Positions 34,745 through 45,278 of a DNA stretch of 64,000 nucleotides are shown here, piece after piece. Origin of the DNA: Aquilaria yunnanensis (Eukaryota > Streptophyta > Magnoliopsida > Malvales > Thymelaeaceae). Each line of letters starts with the position of its first letter. Positions within the stretch are counted from its first letter, which is position 1. The stretch is taken from contig CM077599.1 of the NCBI GenBank assembly GCA_039654915.1, positions 70,524,001 through 70,588,000 on the forward strand, read 5' to 3'. The notes under the pieces are model-generated. The model saw only the letters and a list, made by a program, of their open reading frames with translations, was not told the DNA's origin and made no database searches. The position numbers and the translations under genes are program-made.

Positions 34745-35026
34745 GGATAAATTATAATTTATCTAATAAAATTTATGTGAAATTACATTTTATCACTTTA
34801 TCCCTATTTTTTTAATATAGTCTGATAGTAATTTTTAACATCTTAAAATCAATTCATTTTAATTTAAGTCAACTGAATTATTTTTTACTTTTATATTTTT
34901 TTTACTTGAAACTAATTTCATTTGAAAGCTAATATTATCTATATATAATAATTCATTTGAAAGCAAATTTCATGATATTTTTAAGTCATTTTATAGTTAA
35001 TTAACTTAAATTAAAATGAATTGGAT
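34745..35026. mobile_element. Family A fragment next to an internally deleted family B MITE
   Basis: 34745-34848 carries a family A end (TTTATCCCTATTTTTTTAAT, then a GTCTGATAGTAATTTTTAAC-like segment). 34850-35026 has both family B ends (AATTCATTTTAATTTAAG and CTTAAATTAAAATGAATTGG) but only about half the usual interior. Confidence 0.5.
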
Positions 35027-35039
35027 GTTAATTTTCATG

Positions 35040-35270
35040 CAATACTTGGAGCTAAGTTTCTCAAGACAGGCCAACGCCTCCCCCATTGTACCTGGACTTG
35101 CCTTGGCACCACCTGTAGCTGCTACAATCACCTGTGGCGTTGGCATGAGCACATTGCCAATTGACAAGTCAATTGCAGGGGAAGTTGTTCCCACAATCTT
35201 ACGTAATAATGTTTATGTGGGCAATATTCAACTTAGCTTCTTTACCTCCTTTGCCTTTGATTTCTAAGTT
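35040..35270. other. Coding-looking fragment, unidentified
   Basis: A GC-richer island with frames open on both strands (plus: RQANASPIVPGLALAPPVAA; minus: IDLSIGNVLMPTPQVIVAAT). No family was recognised, and there is no convincing start or splice signal. Confidence 0.25.
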
Positions 35271-36040
35271 ATTTCAGTCCTCTTATAACCAAAACTATCA
35301 TTTTTGCAACGGAACTCTGGCACCTGATTGCACGTGTCAGCCTTCCTCCGCCCAAAGGATATAAAATGTCCCCTTTTTTACAAAGTTTGAGAGGTGATCA
35401 GTCTGAGTTAAACTTTAAGGTGTTAAATGTTTGAGTTGAAAAGGCTTGAGGGGCAAAAGGGCCTTAGGCTGCTTAGGAAACTAAAAAATATTTTTTTTGA
35501 AAAATGATTTTTTTATTTTATAAATAAATTAACCCTTTTTAATAACCCAACCGAACTCCTTTGTAATTTTCTATTACCATGAAAATTTTACTTAAACTGT
35601 TTTTATAGATAATTAATTTTTTTTATCATTTGATTAATCTTAATTGCATCAAAATTTTAATTATGTTACCCAAATAATCTTAGATAATTTGACATGCTCC
35701 CTTATCAAAATGAAAGAAAATAAACTAATGGACACGTATTAATTTTATCTGTTTGAATATATTAATTATTCGCAATACCTGTGCTTGTATGATGGAAAAA
35801 CTACACCTACAATATACACTGCTATATTTACAGAAAATTTTTAGAAAAATTAAAAATGCTTTTTTTTGAGAATTTTTTTTCATATATTATTGATTATTTA
35901 TCCAAATTATATATGTTAACAAGGAAAAATGTTACTATTAAAACAATTTTAATAAAAAGTGAGTTTTTTTTTTGTCAGAGTAAGAAAGTATAGTTTACGG
36001 TTTTTTATATTTATAGGAAAAGAAAAAGTTATGTATCTAT
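35271..36040. other. AT-rich stretch, nothing recognised
   Basis: No gene, RNA or clear repeat structure was seen. Poly-T and poly-A runs only. Confidence 0.5.
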
Positions 36041-36042
36041 TA

Positions 36043-36398
36043 CTCTCTCCGTCCTAATTTAGATGAAATGTATTCCTTTTTGGAATGTCCCAAAATGTTA
36101 AAACATTTCATCTTTTAGAAAATTTTAAAAAATTAATTTATCCTCTTACCTCTATTTAAACTCTAATTACAGAAAACCCAATAAAGAATATTTTTTTAAT
36201 CTTCACTCAATCTCTCATTGCACAAAACCCAAAAACAAATCTTTTATTTTTTAATCATTATTTAAACTTTTACTACACAAAATCAAAAAAAAATTAATTT
36301 TAGTTCCATGGGTAAAATTGAAAAAAAAATAACATAAATTACATACACCTTAATTTCTGTGCCCAGAAAAATGTTTCATCTATTTTTGGACAGAGGGA
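36043..36398. mobile_element. Stowaway-like (Tc1/mariner) MITE
   Basis: The left end CTCTCTCCGTCC and the inverse of the right end (CTCCCTCTGTCC) match at 10 of 12, close to the classic plant CTCCCTCCGTCC terminus. The inner arms pair too (GATGAAAT and ATTTCATC types). The left flank is TA and the right flank TG, so the TA target duplication is probably mutated. Confidence 0.75.
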
Positions 36399-36708
36399 GT
36401 GTTTATTTTCTAAAGAAACTATTCAAGTGATTATTAGATTGATAGAATATTAATAAGATTCAATTCCTTTTGCATATAGATTAATCCATTAATAGTACTT
36501 ATTTTTTATATATGAATTATTAGCTCAGATTACATTGTTATTAAAATCCTATACTTTAACTTCGAAATGTACCATTAAAATAACTTTCGCAAGAAATATG
36601 TATTTTTTATTAATATGTTTTTAGCTGAGTGAGTATTTTTTATTATGTCTACATAGTATTAATTTTTAAATGAATTTTTTTAGGAAGGAAAAAGAAGTAA
36701 ATATTATT

Positions 36709-39700
36709 ACTACTATATTCTAAAGATGGAATAAAAAAACTGTTCAATGAACAATGATTGAAATGGCGCATTATATTTTTCCACTTTTTTGGCTTCTCTT
36801 TCCTTTGCACAATCAACGAACCATCTTTCATTTGAGAAAACGTAATACCATTCTCCCACTTTCCAATCGAGGCGATCCCAAATCCTTCAACTCCTAGAAA
36901 TTGCCCATCATTTTGAGCCATGGATCTTCTCTATCCCTTTAGCAGCTTCTCTTCAATCAATTCAAGTAGCAGCTTATCCCTCTATGAGTTTATCTCTCCA
37001 CTCCATAGCCTAGGGTTTCTTCATCTACTACGATTTTCCCTTTGAACTCACGAACCATGGAGTCCAATGTATGCCTCATCCTTTCAGCAATTGGGTGGTC
37101 CGAGACATCTTTACTAAATTCCCAAATAACTACTCTAAGTATGACCTACATCATCACAATGTATGTTTAGCTCTTAGTTTCACTTTATTTATTTTTATGG
37201 TTCAAGAACTCATTTTTTGATCAATTCATTTTAAAACAAATGTTAGCATAATATGGCATGTTGTTGGGTTTGATTTTGAAGTTTGAAGAAAGAATTCGAG
37301 AGAAGTATTACTGAGTTCCTTGGAGAAAGTGTTGGTCGATCCAACTTGGGTTTGTTATCTCTCTACCCGGTGATTGAGTGCAAGGTGTTCGACATTTGGT
37401 CCGAGAGAGGGATAAACAAAAAATTAGTTTTAGGGGAGATAGAGATTGGTTGGATTTGAGAGAAAGATGCCAAAGAATGAAAAATGTTTCAGTCTTTAGC
37501 AATATTTATTTTTTTATTTGTTTAGAAAATTTATTTTAGAAAAAATGTACGTCTATGTTGTTTCAATGAACTTCAACAAAACAAGATAATAACAATTTAG
37601 GAAGGGATGATGTCCCAAGAATTGTTATTGCAAGTAAAATCTCTTTCCTTTATAGATATTTTCAGCATTGTTAATATTACTTAATATTGTTAAGCGTTCT
37701 CTTCAGTTAATATGTATGTTTTGTCTTATTTCTTTTCAGGATTAAGGCATTACTTTGTATACATGATGATTGACTAGAGTTTGGAAAAATTTGAAGTGGT
37801 TCTTTCCATTTGATTGTTTTTATTTAACAGTAGTTTTGTGTTCTTTTACTTCTCCAAGTTGATAGTTTTCTACCTTAGATTGATCAATTCATTATTGATA
37901 AGGTGTCCTCCAAGTCAAATTTAAGAAGTTCTTTACAATGATGTATAACATTAATAATGGTATTCTCTATGCCATGTTATAAGAGTTTCCTTGGTATGGT
38001 TCTCTTTAGAGAGAAGAAAATACTCTCAAGTATTTCATTATTGCATATTTTCTCTTCCTCTAATAGATTATAGTCGAACTAGAAATCATATTGCTTTTAG
38101 AATTCGAACTGATGTACCATAAACAAAGTCTAAATGCTTGAAAAAGCACATGAGTTGAGTGGATCTCTTGGATAGATTTTCATTCATTTTCCCATAAAGC
38201 AGTACTTTAGGTAAGCCATGACTTTTGGTGAACATAGATGTGGCTTTTCTTTCAATTTTTATTTCTTTTGTTTTTCCCTTCTTAATGAAAGCAAATTCTT
38301 TTTATCGAACTCTGCAAGTAGCCAAAAAAGGGCAAATCAAGCAATTGATGTAGAGACTACTGTTGGAGAATCACATACAGGTAAATTGAGCACATTACTA
38401 CGTCTAACAATTTTTTTATAAGCTAGGTATTATGCGTAGATGCTACTACTTGGTTAGAAATTACTTTAACAGTTTCTTGATTTTTTTTTCCTTTTTTTTA
38501 ATTGAGGAGTGACTTTGTTCCATCTTATACTTGTTTACACTTATAATGTTTTTATCATTTACTTTCCTTTGATAAGATATATATTGATATATCAATGAGC
38601 TTGGCTTGGATTTGGTTTATCAATGTCACATCTACCTCACGCTGGGGGTAATGCAAATCATCAAGTTTTTCTTTGCATTGCTTGGTCAATTTGCTTAGTT
38701 TTTATTTGATTTTGGTATTGTTATTATATATATTTTAATTTTTAATATTTGTGTTTTAGGCAACTGACTATAGCTTAGTTGTTCACCAGTGTTGTTATGA
38801 GGAAGCTAAACAACACTTTTGAAGGCTTTTGTTTAATTAGGAATTATGGTTGTTCGTGTGATTTAAATCTTTGTCTTAAATGTTATCTACATTTACATTT
38901 CATGATGTGTGATGTTGTTGTGCAATTTTCAAAGAAATATTGCCTATGATTCTTGTAACAGATGATTACATAGTGAACAAGTATGTCTTGATTTTAGTTT
39001 TCACCTAGAAATCTTGTACAACATCATGTACCCAGGTCACTCACTTTAACTTCAATCTCTCAAACTTTTCTTTCATCCTCTTTATATACCTCATAATTCA
39101 TTTCTTTATTTAAACCTGTTTATAAGTTTCTCTGTTTGTTCACTTGATTTTGCAGAGCTCCTACATAACTTGACCGAACTTGGGTTTTCAATTTTGTGGA
39201 TGGTTACTTGAAAATAGCCACTACAAGATTCCTTAGTTGCTTCCAAGTGAGGTTGCTTGAAATAAGCTCTAATTTTTTTTTTTTTTTGCCTCTTTAATTG
39301 ATATATGCCTATTTTTAGGTTCATGGTTAAGTTTTTTGTTTTGGAGGTAAAAAAAAAAAAAAGGAAGCAAGAATATAATTTGCTTGGGTTAAAGATGGGT
39401 TTGAAGTAATTATGATTTCTACTGCACATACCAATGTTTCTATGTAGTAATTTTTGGCTTTTGTTTCTTTTTCTCTTTTCCTATAGGTATTTAGTTGTTA
39501 TTTTGAGGTTAAGATAATGGCAACAAATTTAAGGCTAATCTAGGTATGAATTGTTATTTAGGCCAAAAATTTGGGTGGAATGAGCATTCTTATGCAAACT
39601 TGGGAGGAAAACAAAGCCCTTAAAAGTCTAGACTTTTTCAAATGTGTTTTTTATTGATTTAGATTCAAGTACATTTTCTGTGCAAATTTTCTATTTGATC

Positions 39701-42700
39701 ATTCTTTAAGAATTGTTACCATATAGTGAGCACATTGCAACACACAGGCACCATGCACCTTACTATATTATAAAGATGGAACAAAAGCATTATTTAGTGA
39801 ACAGTGCCAAGAAAAATGTCATTTTTATGTAAGGGGTATTGGTCTGTTTTGATATTTGCAAGCTAGGAGTTATAGGTTCCTAAATGATGTCGTTTACCAT
39901 TTTCTCCCATGTTTTACCTACTTGCCTTAGGGAAAACATGTGAGTTAATGGATTCAAAATAAATAGTTTCTATGAAGGCTACGTAGGGGATGGGGGTCAT
40001 GATACAAGATAGAATGTTGGTTGAAGAAACCTACAGACAAAAGAAAACCATTTTTAGCTTGAAATTCACCTCTCCCAACTAAAACCAATACACGTTTGAT
40101 TATCTATTCTTTTTCCCTCAATACTTATCTCAAGTAAAATTAGAAGTTTTAAATCCCTTCTCACCTTTTCTCGATTATATGCATAGTATTAATGGAAGGC
40201 TATCGATGCAACAAGGAGTGAGCTAGAGGAGGCTGCCAATTTGCCTGCATCATTTAGATAATTGCATTGAGAACCTGATCAAGAGATGAAAGTTTGATAT
40301 TCTGTTTCTAGAGCCTCTGATTGCTATGATGGTACATTATTCTTTTTTTTTTTTTTTCTTGAAGGAGCTCTTTGTGTTTGATTGGTTGGTAGCTTCAGAC
40401 TTAGGTAGAGATCAATTCCTGGTTCAAATGAGATGGAAGGTGTTGCATGTTAGGCACCTTTGAATTGACTAAAATCAAGATTTGAAAATTTTCAGTTGCT
40501 ACGGTCTCTGTTGGATAATAACATTTGAAATTGAGTGAAAAGTTTCTAGATTTTTGGAATATGACAAGCTGTTGCTTACTAAATTGACAAATGAGCCGTG
40601 TTATTTTTTTAATTAAAACTTTTGGTTCTGTATGTTGTGAATTAAATAAACTTGATTAATGAATTAAATAAACTTTTGCTTAATGTTTTGGAGAGAGTAT
40701 TGAGTGATAAATAAGTTCTAGTTTTTTAGGTTTAAATGTTTCTATATCCAAGGCTAAATTACTAATGGTTGGGTATTCATTTTGTCTTTGTTTAGTTAGT
40801 TTCTCAAGTTCATAGCTAAATAACACTGTTTTAGTGCCTTCTTTAACAACAGAATAGGAACAAATATGTTTTGACATTAGCAAAGCTTCATATTAAGGTA
40901 CAATGGCAGTGCATTACACATTTTACATGATCAGAAACTTCCAGAATTCTTATTGTTCATTTTCACTATTATGATAAATTTTAAATTTGTTTATGATATA
41001 ACCATTAATTTTCATTAGCAATTTAATCAAAATAGGGCCTAAGGAAAAGCAAAAACTAAGAGGATTATCACTAGATAAAGAAGGTCAGAATAGCCAACTG
41101 ATGGTTTTTTAGTGTTCTAAATAAGATTTCTGGCATATATTTATTTCTGATCTCTATCAACTTTCTTTCTTTTACTTGACTTTTTGTTCTCATGTTATTT
41201 GTTTCTCTGATGTTGGTAAACATGAAAAGGGGTCATGCTTTTTTCGGGTAACTCGAGCCTGAGCTTGAGTTTAAGCATTTCGAGTCAGGCTTATTCGAGC
41301 TTAAGCCGCAAAATGGGCTTGAATACTTTTTTGGGCCGAGCTCGAGCCTAAACGTACCTGGCCCTATGAGCTCAAAGGCCTAACAGGCCCGAAGTCCTAA
41401 CCTTTATTCCTTTTATCCCCTGAGCCTAATGCCTCAAGCTTGCCTGACCCTATCCTATTCTCATCCACCACCAGGGATCCCATTCTCATCCAGTCGTTCG
41501 GCCACCACCACTATGGAACGCGCAGCACGCTTCCAGCCTATACAATCATCACCGACTAGAAACCACCGATGCCCATGATGTCTCCAACGTGTCCAACCTT
41601 GCTTACTCAACGCCCTGACACCTTCAACCTTACTTACTCGATGCCCCAAGCTTTGTAAATGACGGCCAAGGGTTGATTTCCCAAGTGGATGCCGGACACT
41701 AGAGACAAGATCATTCGCGCCCAAGCTTGAATATTTGTCTATGCCTAAGTTTAAATCGTCATCATCGCTTGATCGTAAATCTAGGTTTCCTTTCTTCGGC
41801 CGATTTCATGATGTGTGCTTAAATCCCCCGCGATTTAGACTTCGGTGGCCCTGAAATCGATTTAGAAGCCGTTAGATGGCGAACTATGGTGGCTATGCAG
41901 TAAAAGTGAGGAAGAAGATGACTCAATTGTGAAATTCACAACACTATGGTAGAATAGCAAAGTATTAGAAAGTTTGGGATAAGTTCTATAATTTTCTCTT
42001 ATCTAGAAAATTGCAGATTTGGTCCCCCATTTTTGTCCTAAGGTGTAATTATGATACTAAAGATCCATATGTGTCATTTGAGCCTAAATAGAGTTCAGGC
42101 TGAGCTCGAGCTCGCCTCGAGCCTAAAAAAGTTGGGTTCGAGCAATTCGAGCTCGAGCTCAAGTTGTACCGAATATTAAAGAGCCCGAGCCCGAGCCTAC
42201 TGTAGGCTTGGGCTTGGCCCAGCCCATTTTTTCACCCCTAGATGTTAGAATTTTAACAAGGATGAAATGAGTTCTGAGTTCTCTAATTTGGATTATATGA
42301 ATTTGGTCTCATAGGAGTTAAGCAATATGTTAACTTTTTTAGTTCATCATTTACACGTAATTTTGAACCCTTTTGCCGTTCTGATGTAATTTGGATATAC
42401 AATAGTTGTTGTGGGTTTTCGGATTGGAAAGGTAAAGATAAAATGGTCAAATGCTCATGCTTTAGATTACTCAACTTTTTTATATAACTCAGGTTGATTT
42501 AATTGAGTACTTTTATTTCATGAATTTTTATATGCTTTGTAGTGCACTTTTCTGCTCCTTATATTTCACTTCCTTTGTTATTATATTCCTCCATTATTTT
42601 AGTACAAAAGATAAATTTGGATTATTTTCATATAATTCATGTGTTTTTATTCAAACTGTCTAACTTTAATAATCAGTTTTTTTATGTGCATTTTTATTCA

Positions 42701-42944
42701 TTATATTAAATGGAAATCTGTGTTTTGGTTTTCTTTCGAATGTTGAGTTGTTGTAATTGCTATAGTTGTTACTATTATATAAGTCTGCAATTTCCTTGCT
42801 AGAATTTCTCACTTAAATCACTACTTTTGATTCTATAGTTATGTTTCAACATTTTAGGTTTAAATTTCCTATTAACATATCTACATGTCAACATTATGTT
42901 AGTAATAAATACTGTAGCAACGCGCGGAGCAAAATGTATCTCGT
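36709..42944 (+). mobile_element. Candidate Helitron (outer end), with a second internal 5'-like end
   Basis: At 36709-36765 and again at 39760-39815 a similar stretch begins CTATATT(C/A)TAAAGATGGAA and continues to a TGAACA(A/G)TG phrase, like many plant Helitron 5' ends. At 42914-42944 a GTAGCAACGCGCGGAGC hairpin-type stretch and ATCTCGT follow. This resembles a Helitron 3' end, where CTAGT would be usual; here one base differs. Either start could pair with this 3' end, giving 6.2 or 3.2 kb. No Rep-helicase was seen. Inside are a minus-strand frame at 36921-36760 (MAQNDGQFLGVEGFGIASIG), exon-like bits near 38300-38380, and a nested GAGCTC-rich element. Captured gene pieces are possible but none was identified. 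Confidence 0.35.
41229..42243. mobile_element. Nested hAT-like element with GAGCTCGAGC-rich arms and a GC-richer core
   Basis: The left arm (41245-41440) and right arm (42085-42243) are rich in CGAGCTCGAG, GAGCCTAA and GGGCTTG phrases that are inverse to each other. The right end CCCATTTTTTCACCCCTA is typical of plant hAT MITEs. The core 41460-41900 is GC-richer and non-repetitive. It holds open frames on the minus strand without recognisable content and may be captured DNA. Confidence 0.45.
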
Positions 42945-43079
42945 ATATACTAAATCAATAAGAGGTGATGTGACACTACAACTAGTATTAGTCCATTTTT
43001 TTAGGCCTGTAATTGGGTTTTGTTTTGCCTATATGCACCATTAGTACTCCATATTTGCAAACTAACCTCAGTTGGTCCC

Positions 43080-44250
43080 TAACTTTGACTCAGTATGACT
43101 TAGTTCTCAAATTTGCAAAATCATACAGCTTAGTTCTCAAACTTTGTAAAATGGTGTGACTTAATTCTTCAACTGTCAAGATAAACTATAGCCTTAAGTC
43201 CTAATTTTCAATCTTTCAGCAAAATGACCTTTCTATTTGGAAACTTTCATTATCACTAAACACATAAGTTAATACATTTTACTTAATTGTTAAATATGTA
43301 GTTAACTAATTAAATTATTTACAAAAGATAATCAAAAAATTACATATCACAATTTTAAAAATTCTAATTATTTAATAACTTACATTTTGCTTTTTTTTTT
43401 GGTAAATTAATTTGATCAATTTATTAGCAAGAAAAAAAATTATCTTTTATGCACTCTACTATTATGTTGATCAGTTATTTTTTCTAAATATTTTTCTCAT
43501 TTTTTCATATAAAGTGTAATATATTAGGGAGTTATGAATTTGGAGATCATTTTTTTGGAAGAGTTTTTTTCCTAATCAGATTTAGTTTTCAAACAATTTT
43601 TTAATTTAATCTTTTTGGTATTAGTATTTTGTGATTTAGACTTAGTATACCATATTTCTTAAAACTAATTCATCATTTGTAATTCTCAATATAATTAAGA
43701 TGTTACTATAATTTTTTTAGCTTTTTATATTTTTTTCAAATGAAAAATTTAAAAATAAATAGTAAAATTTACTCACTTTTATCTAGGCATTAGCTAAAAC
43801 ATCATTTTTTATTTTTTGATTATCTATCCTGCTATTCTTGGTTTGTTTGACTATGATTTTATCTGTTGTGGTTAGATATAAATAAAAGTAGGGAATTTGA
43901 GAAGCAAAATAAATGATCAAAGTACAATAGAGAAAATATAAATGAATTTTTTTGGTTATACTAGATCAGTAAAAATAGTTTCTTTAAAAATAAGGAAAAT
44001 ATAATTATAGATAATCATAAATTCTTTAAATCATTTTACATAAATTTTTTGAATTATCATATGTAAATAATATAATTATTTAATTATTGTAGTTAGCAAT
44101 TTAATAAAGTTTGTCAACCCATAAGTTTGGTATAAATGAAAGTTTCTAACTGTAACGGTTATTTTGCTGAAATGTTCTAGACAATTGAGGAACTAACTTG
44201 CTATATTTCTCCAAATTGAGGAATTAAGTCATACTAAATCATACTTAAAA
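43080..44250. mobile_element. Foldback element, about 1.2 kb
   Basis: Left-arm phrases GTATGACTTAGTTCTCAA, TTTCAGCAAAATGACC and GGAAACTTTCATTAT pair with right-arm inverses (GAAAGTTTCTAAC, GGTTATTTTGCTGAAA, GAGGAATTAAGTCATAC). The arms are at least 110 bp. The centre is AT-rich and non-coding. Ends are approximate. Confidence 0.5.
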
Positions 44251-44445
44251 AGAATTCAAACTAGTTGAAAAGTCAAATGAAACAAAGAAATTGAGACAAA
44301 AGGAGTAATTTTCTCCCTATAAATATAATCATTATAAAAAATTTATATCTTCGTTGGATACCCCGGACAAAGTACAAGTCACAATCTAGTGACCTAACTG
44401 GATGAGATTATTATAGAAAAAAAAAAGTAAAAATGAAATAATATA

Positions 44446-44679
44446 CTCCTTTTATCCCATATTTTTTACACCGTTTATTTTTTAATAATTAATCTATGAT
44501 TTTTTATTTTTAATATTTTAATATATAAATAAAGAACTTTTATATAAAAATGATAAATTAAAACATATAGTTTCTAAATATATATTTTTAAAATTTTTTT
44601 AAATAAATACTAATATAAATAAATTCAAGTTAAACTAAGCAAAAAAATTAAATAGTGTAAAAAATATGGGTAGATGAAG
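44446..44679. mobile_element. Stowaway-like MITE with TA target duplication
   Basis: The left CTCCTTTTATCCCATATT and the inverse of the right end (CTTCATCTACCCATATT) match well, and both continue as TTTTTACAC. TA flanks at 44444-44445 and 44680-44681. The interior matches the MITE nested in the LINE at 14446-14688. Confidence 0.8.
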
Positions 44680-44789
44680 TACTACTATTATTTTAAATAT
44701 GAGGGTTTAACAAATCTTCACAATAATTATGCGCTTTAATAATTATTTATTTTTTTACTATTACAGCAAAAAGCAAAAGAAATCGTAAT

Positions 44790-45278
44790 GCGTATCAATC
44801 GGCGGTAGAAGTTTCAGACATATGGTGATACGAGTATCTTCCGGGAAAGTTCTTTGCCTTTCTCTCGTCTTTCTACTACCCTTTATAATTATGATGGTCA
44901 TCCGAGTTTGGGTGAGGCAGTGACTTTCCTCCTTTCACACTATTATGTCGGGGTCACTGTTTTGCTTTTGAAATGTTCCCTTCTTCCTTCGGCCAAACAC
45001 CGCCTTTCCCTCAGGTTAATCGATTCTTGCTGAGGTAAAAGAAACTGGGTAGTTTCTGAATGCTTGAATTCTCTCAAAGTTCAAGTCTTTTATCTTTACA
45101 TGTGAAAGCCTTTGCCCTCTAGGTGTTCGGTAGAATTCCCCTTACATGTTCATTTTCTTTGTTCTGCTGTCATATTTGAACCTGTTGGCTGTTGATTGAC
45201 CAAAGTTCGGTTCTTTTAGCTTTCTCGGGTGGACTTTGTGTCTTGTGTCTTGACAGGATTTGGTTAAAATTTGGTGCC
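44790..45278 (+). promoter_or_regulatory. Promoter-proximal and 5' leader region of the GRAS gene
   Basis: From about 44860 the sequence becomes pyrimidine-rich (CTTTCTCTCGTCTTTCTAC), as in plant 5' leaders. A possible leader intron runs from GAG|GTAAAA (donor 45035) to TGACAG (acceptor ends 45256), 22 bases before the start codon. Leader introns are common in LISCL-type GRAS genes. The exact transcription start cannot be read. Confidence 0.45.

Noticed and set aside
41461..41724. Minus-strand protein of 87 residues rich in Arg and Trp
   Set aside because: It lies in the core of a hAT-like element, has no family resemblance, and open frames are expected in this GC-richer patch. Kept only as a possible captured fragment.
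45192..45278. Upstream in-frame start for the GRAS protein (29 extra residues)
   Set aside because: The extension is not like any LISCL N-terminus, overlaps a likely leader intron, and the ATG at 45279 has a better context.
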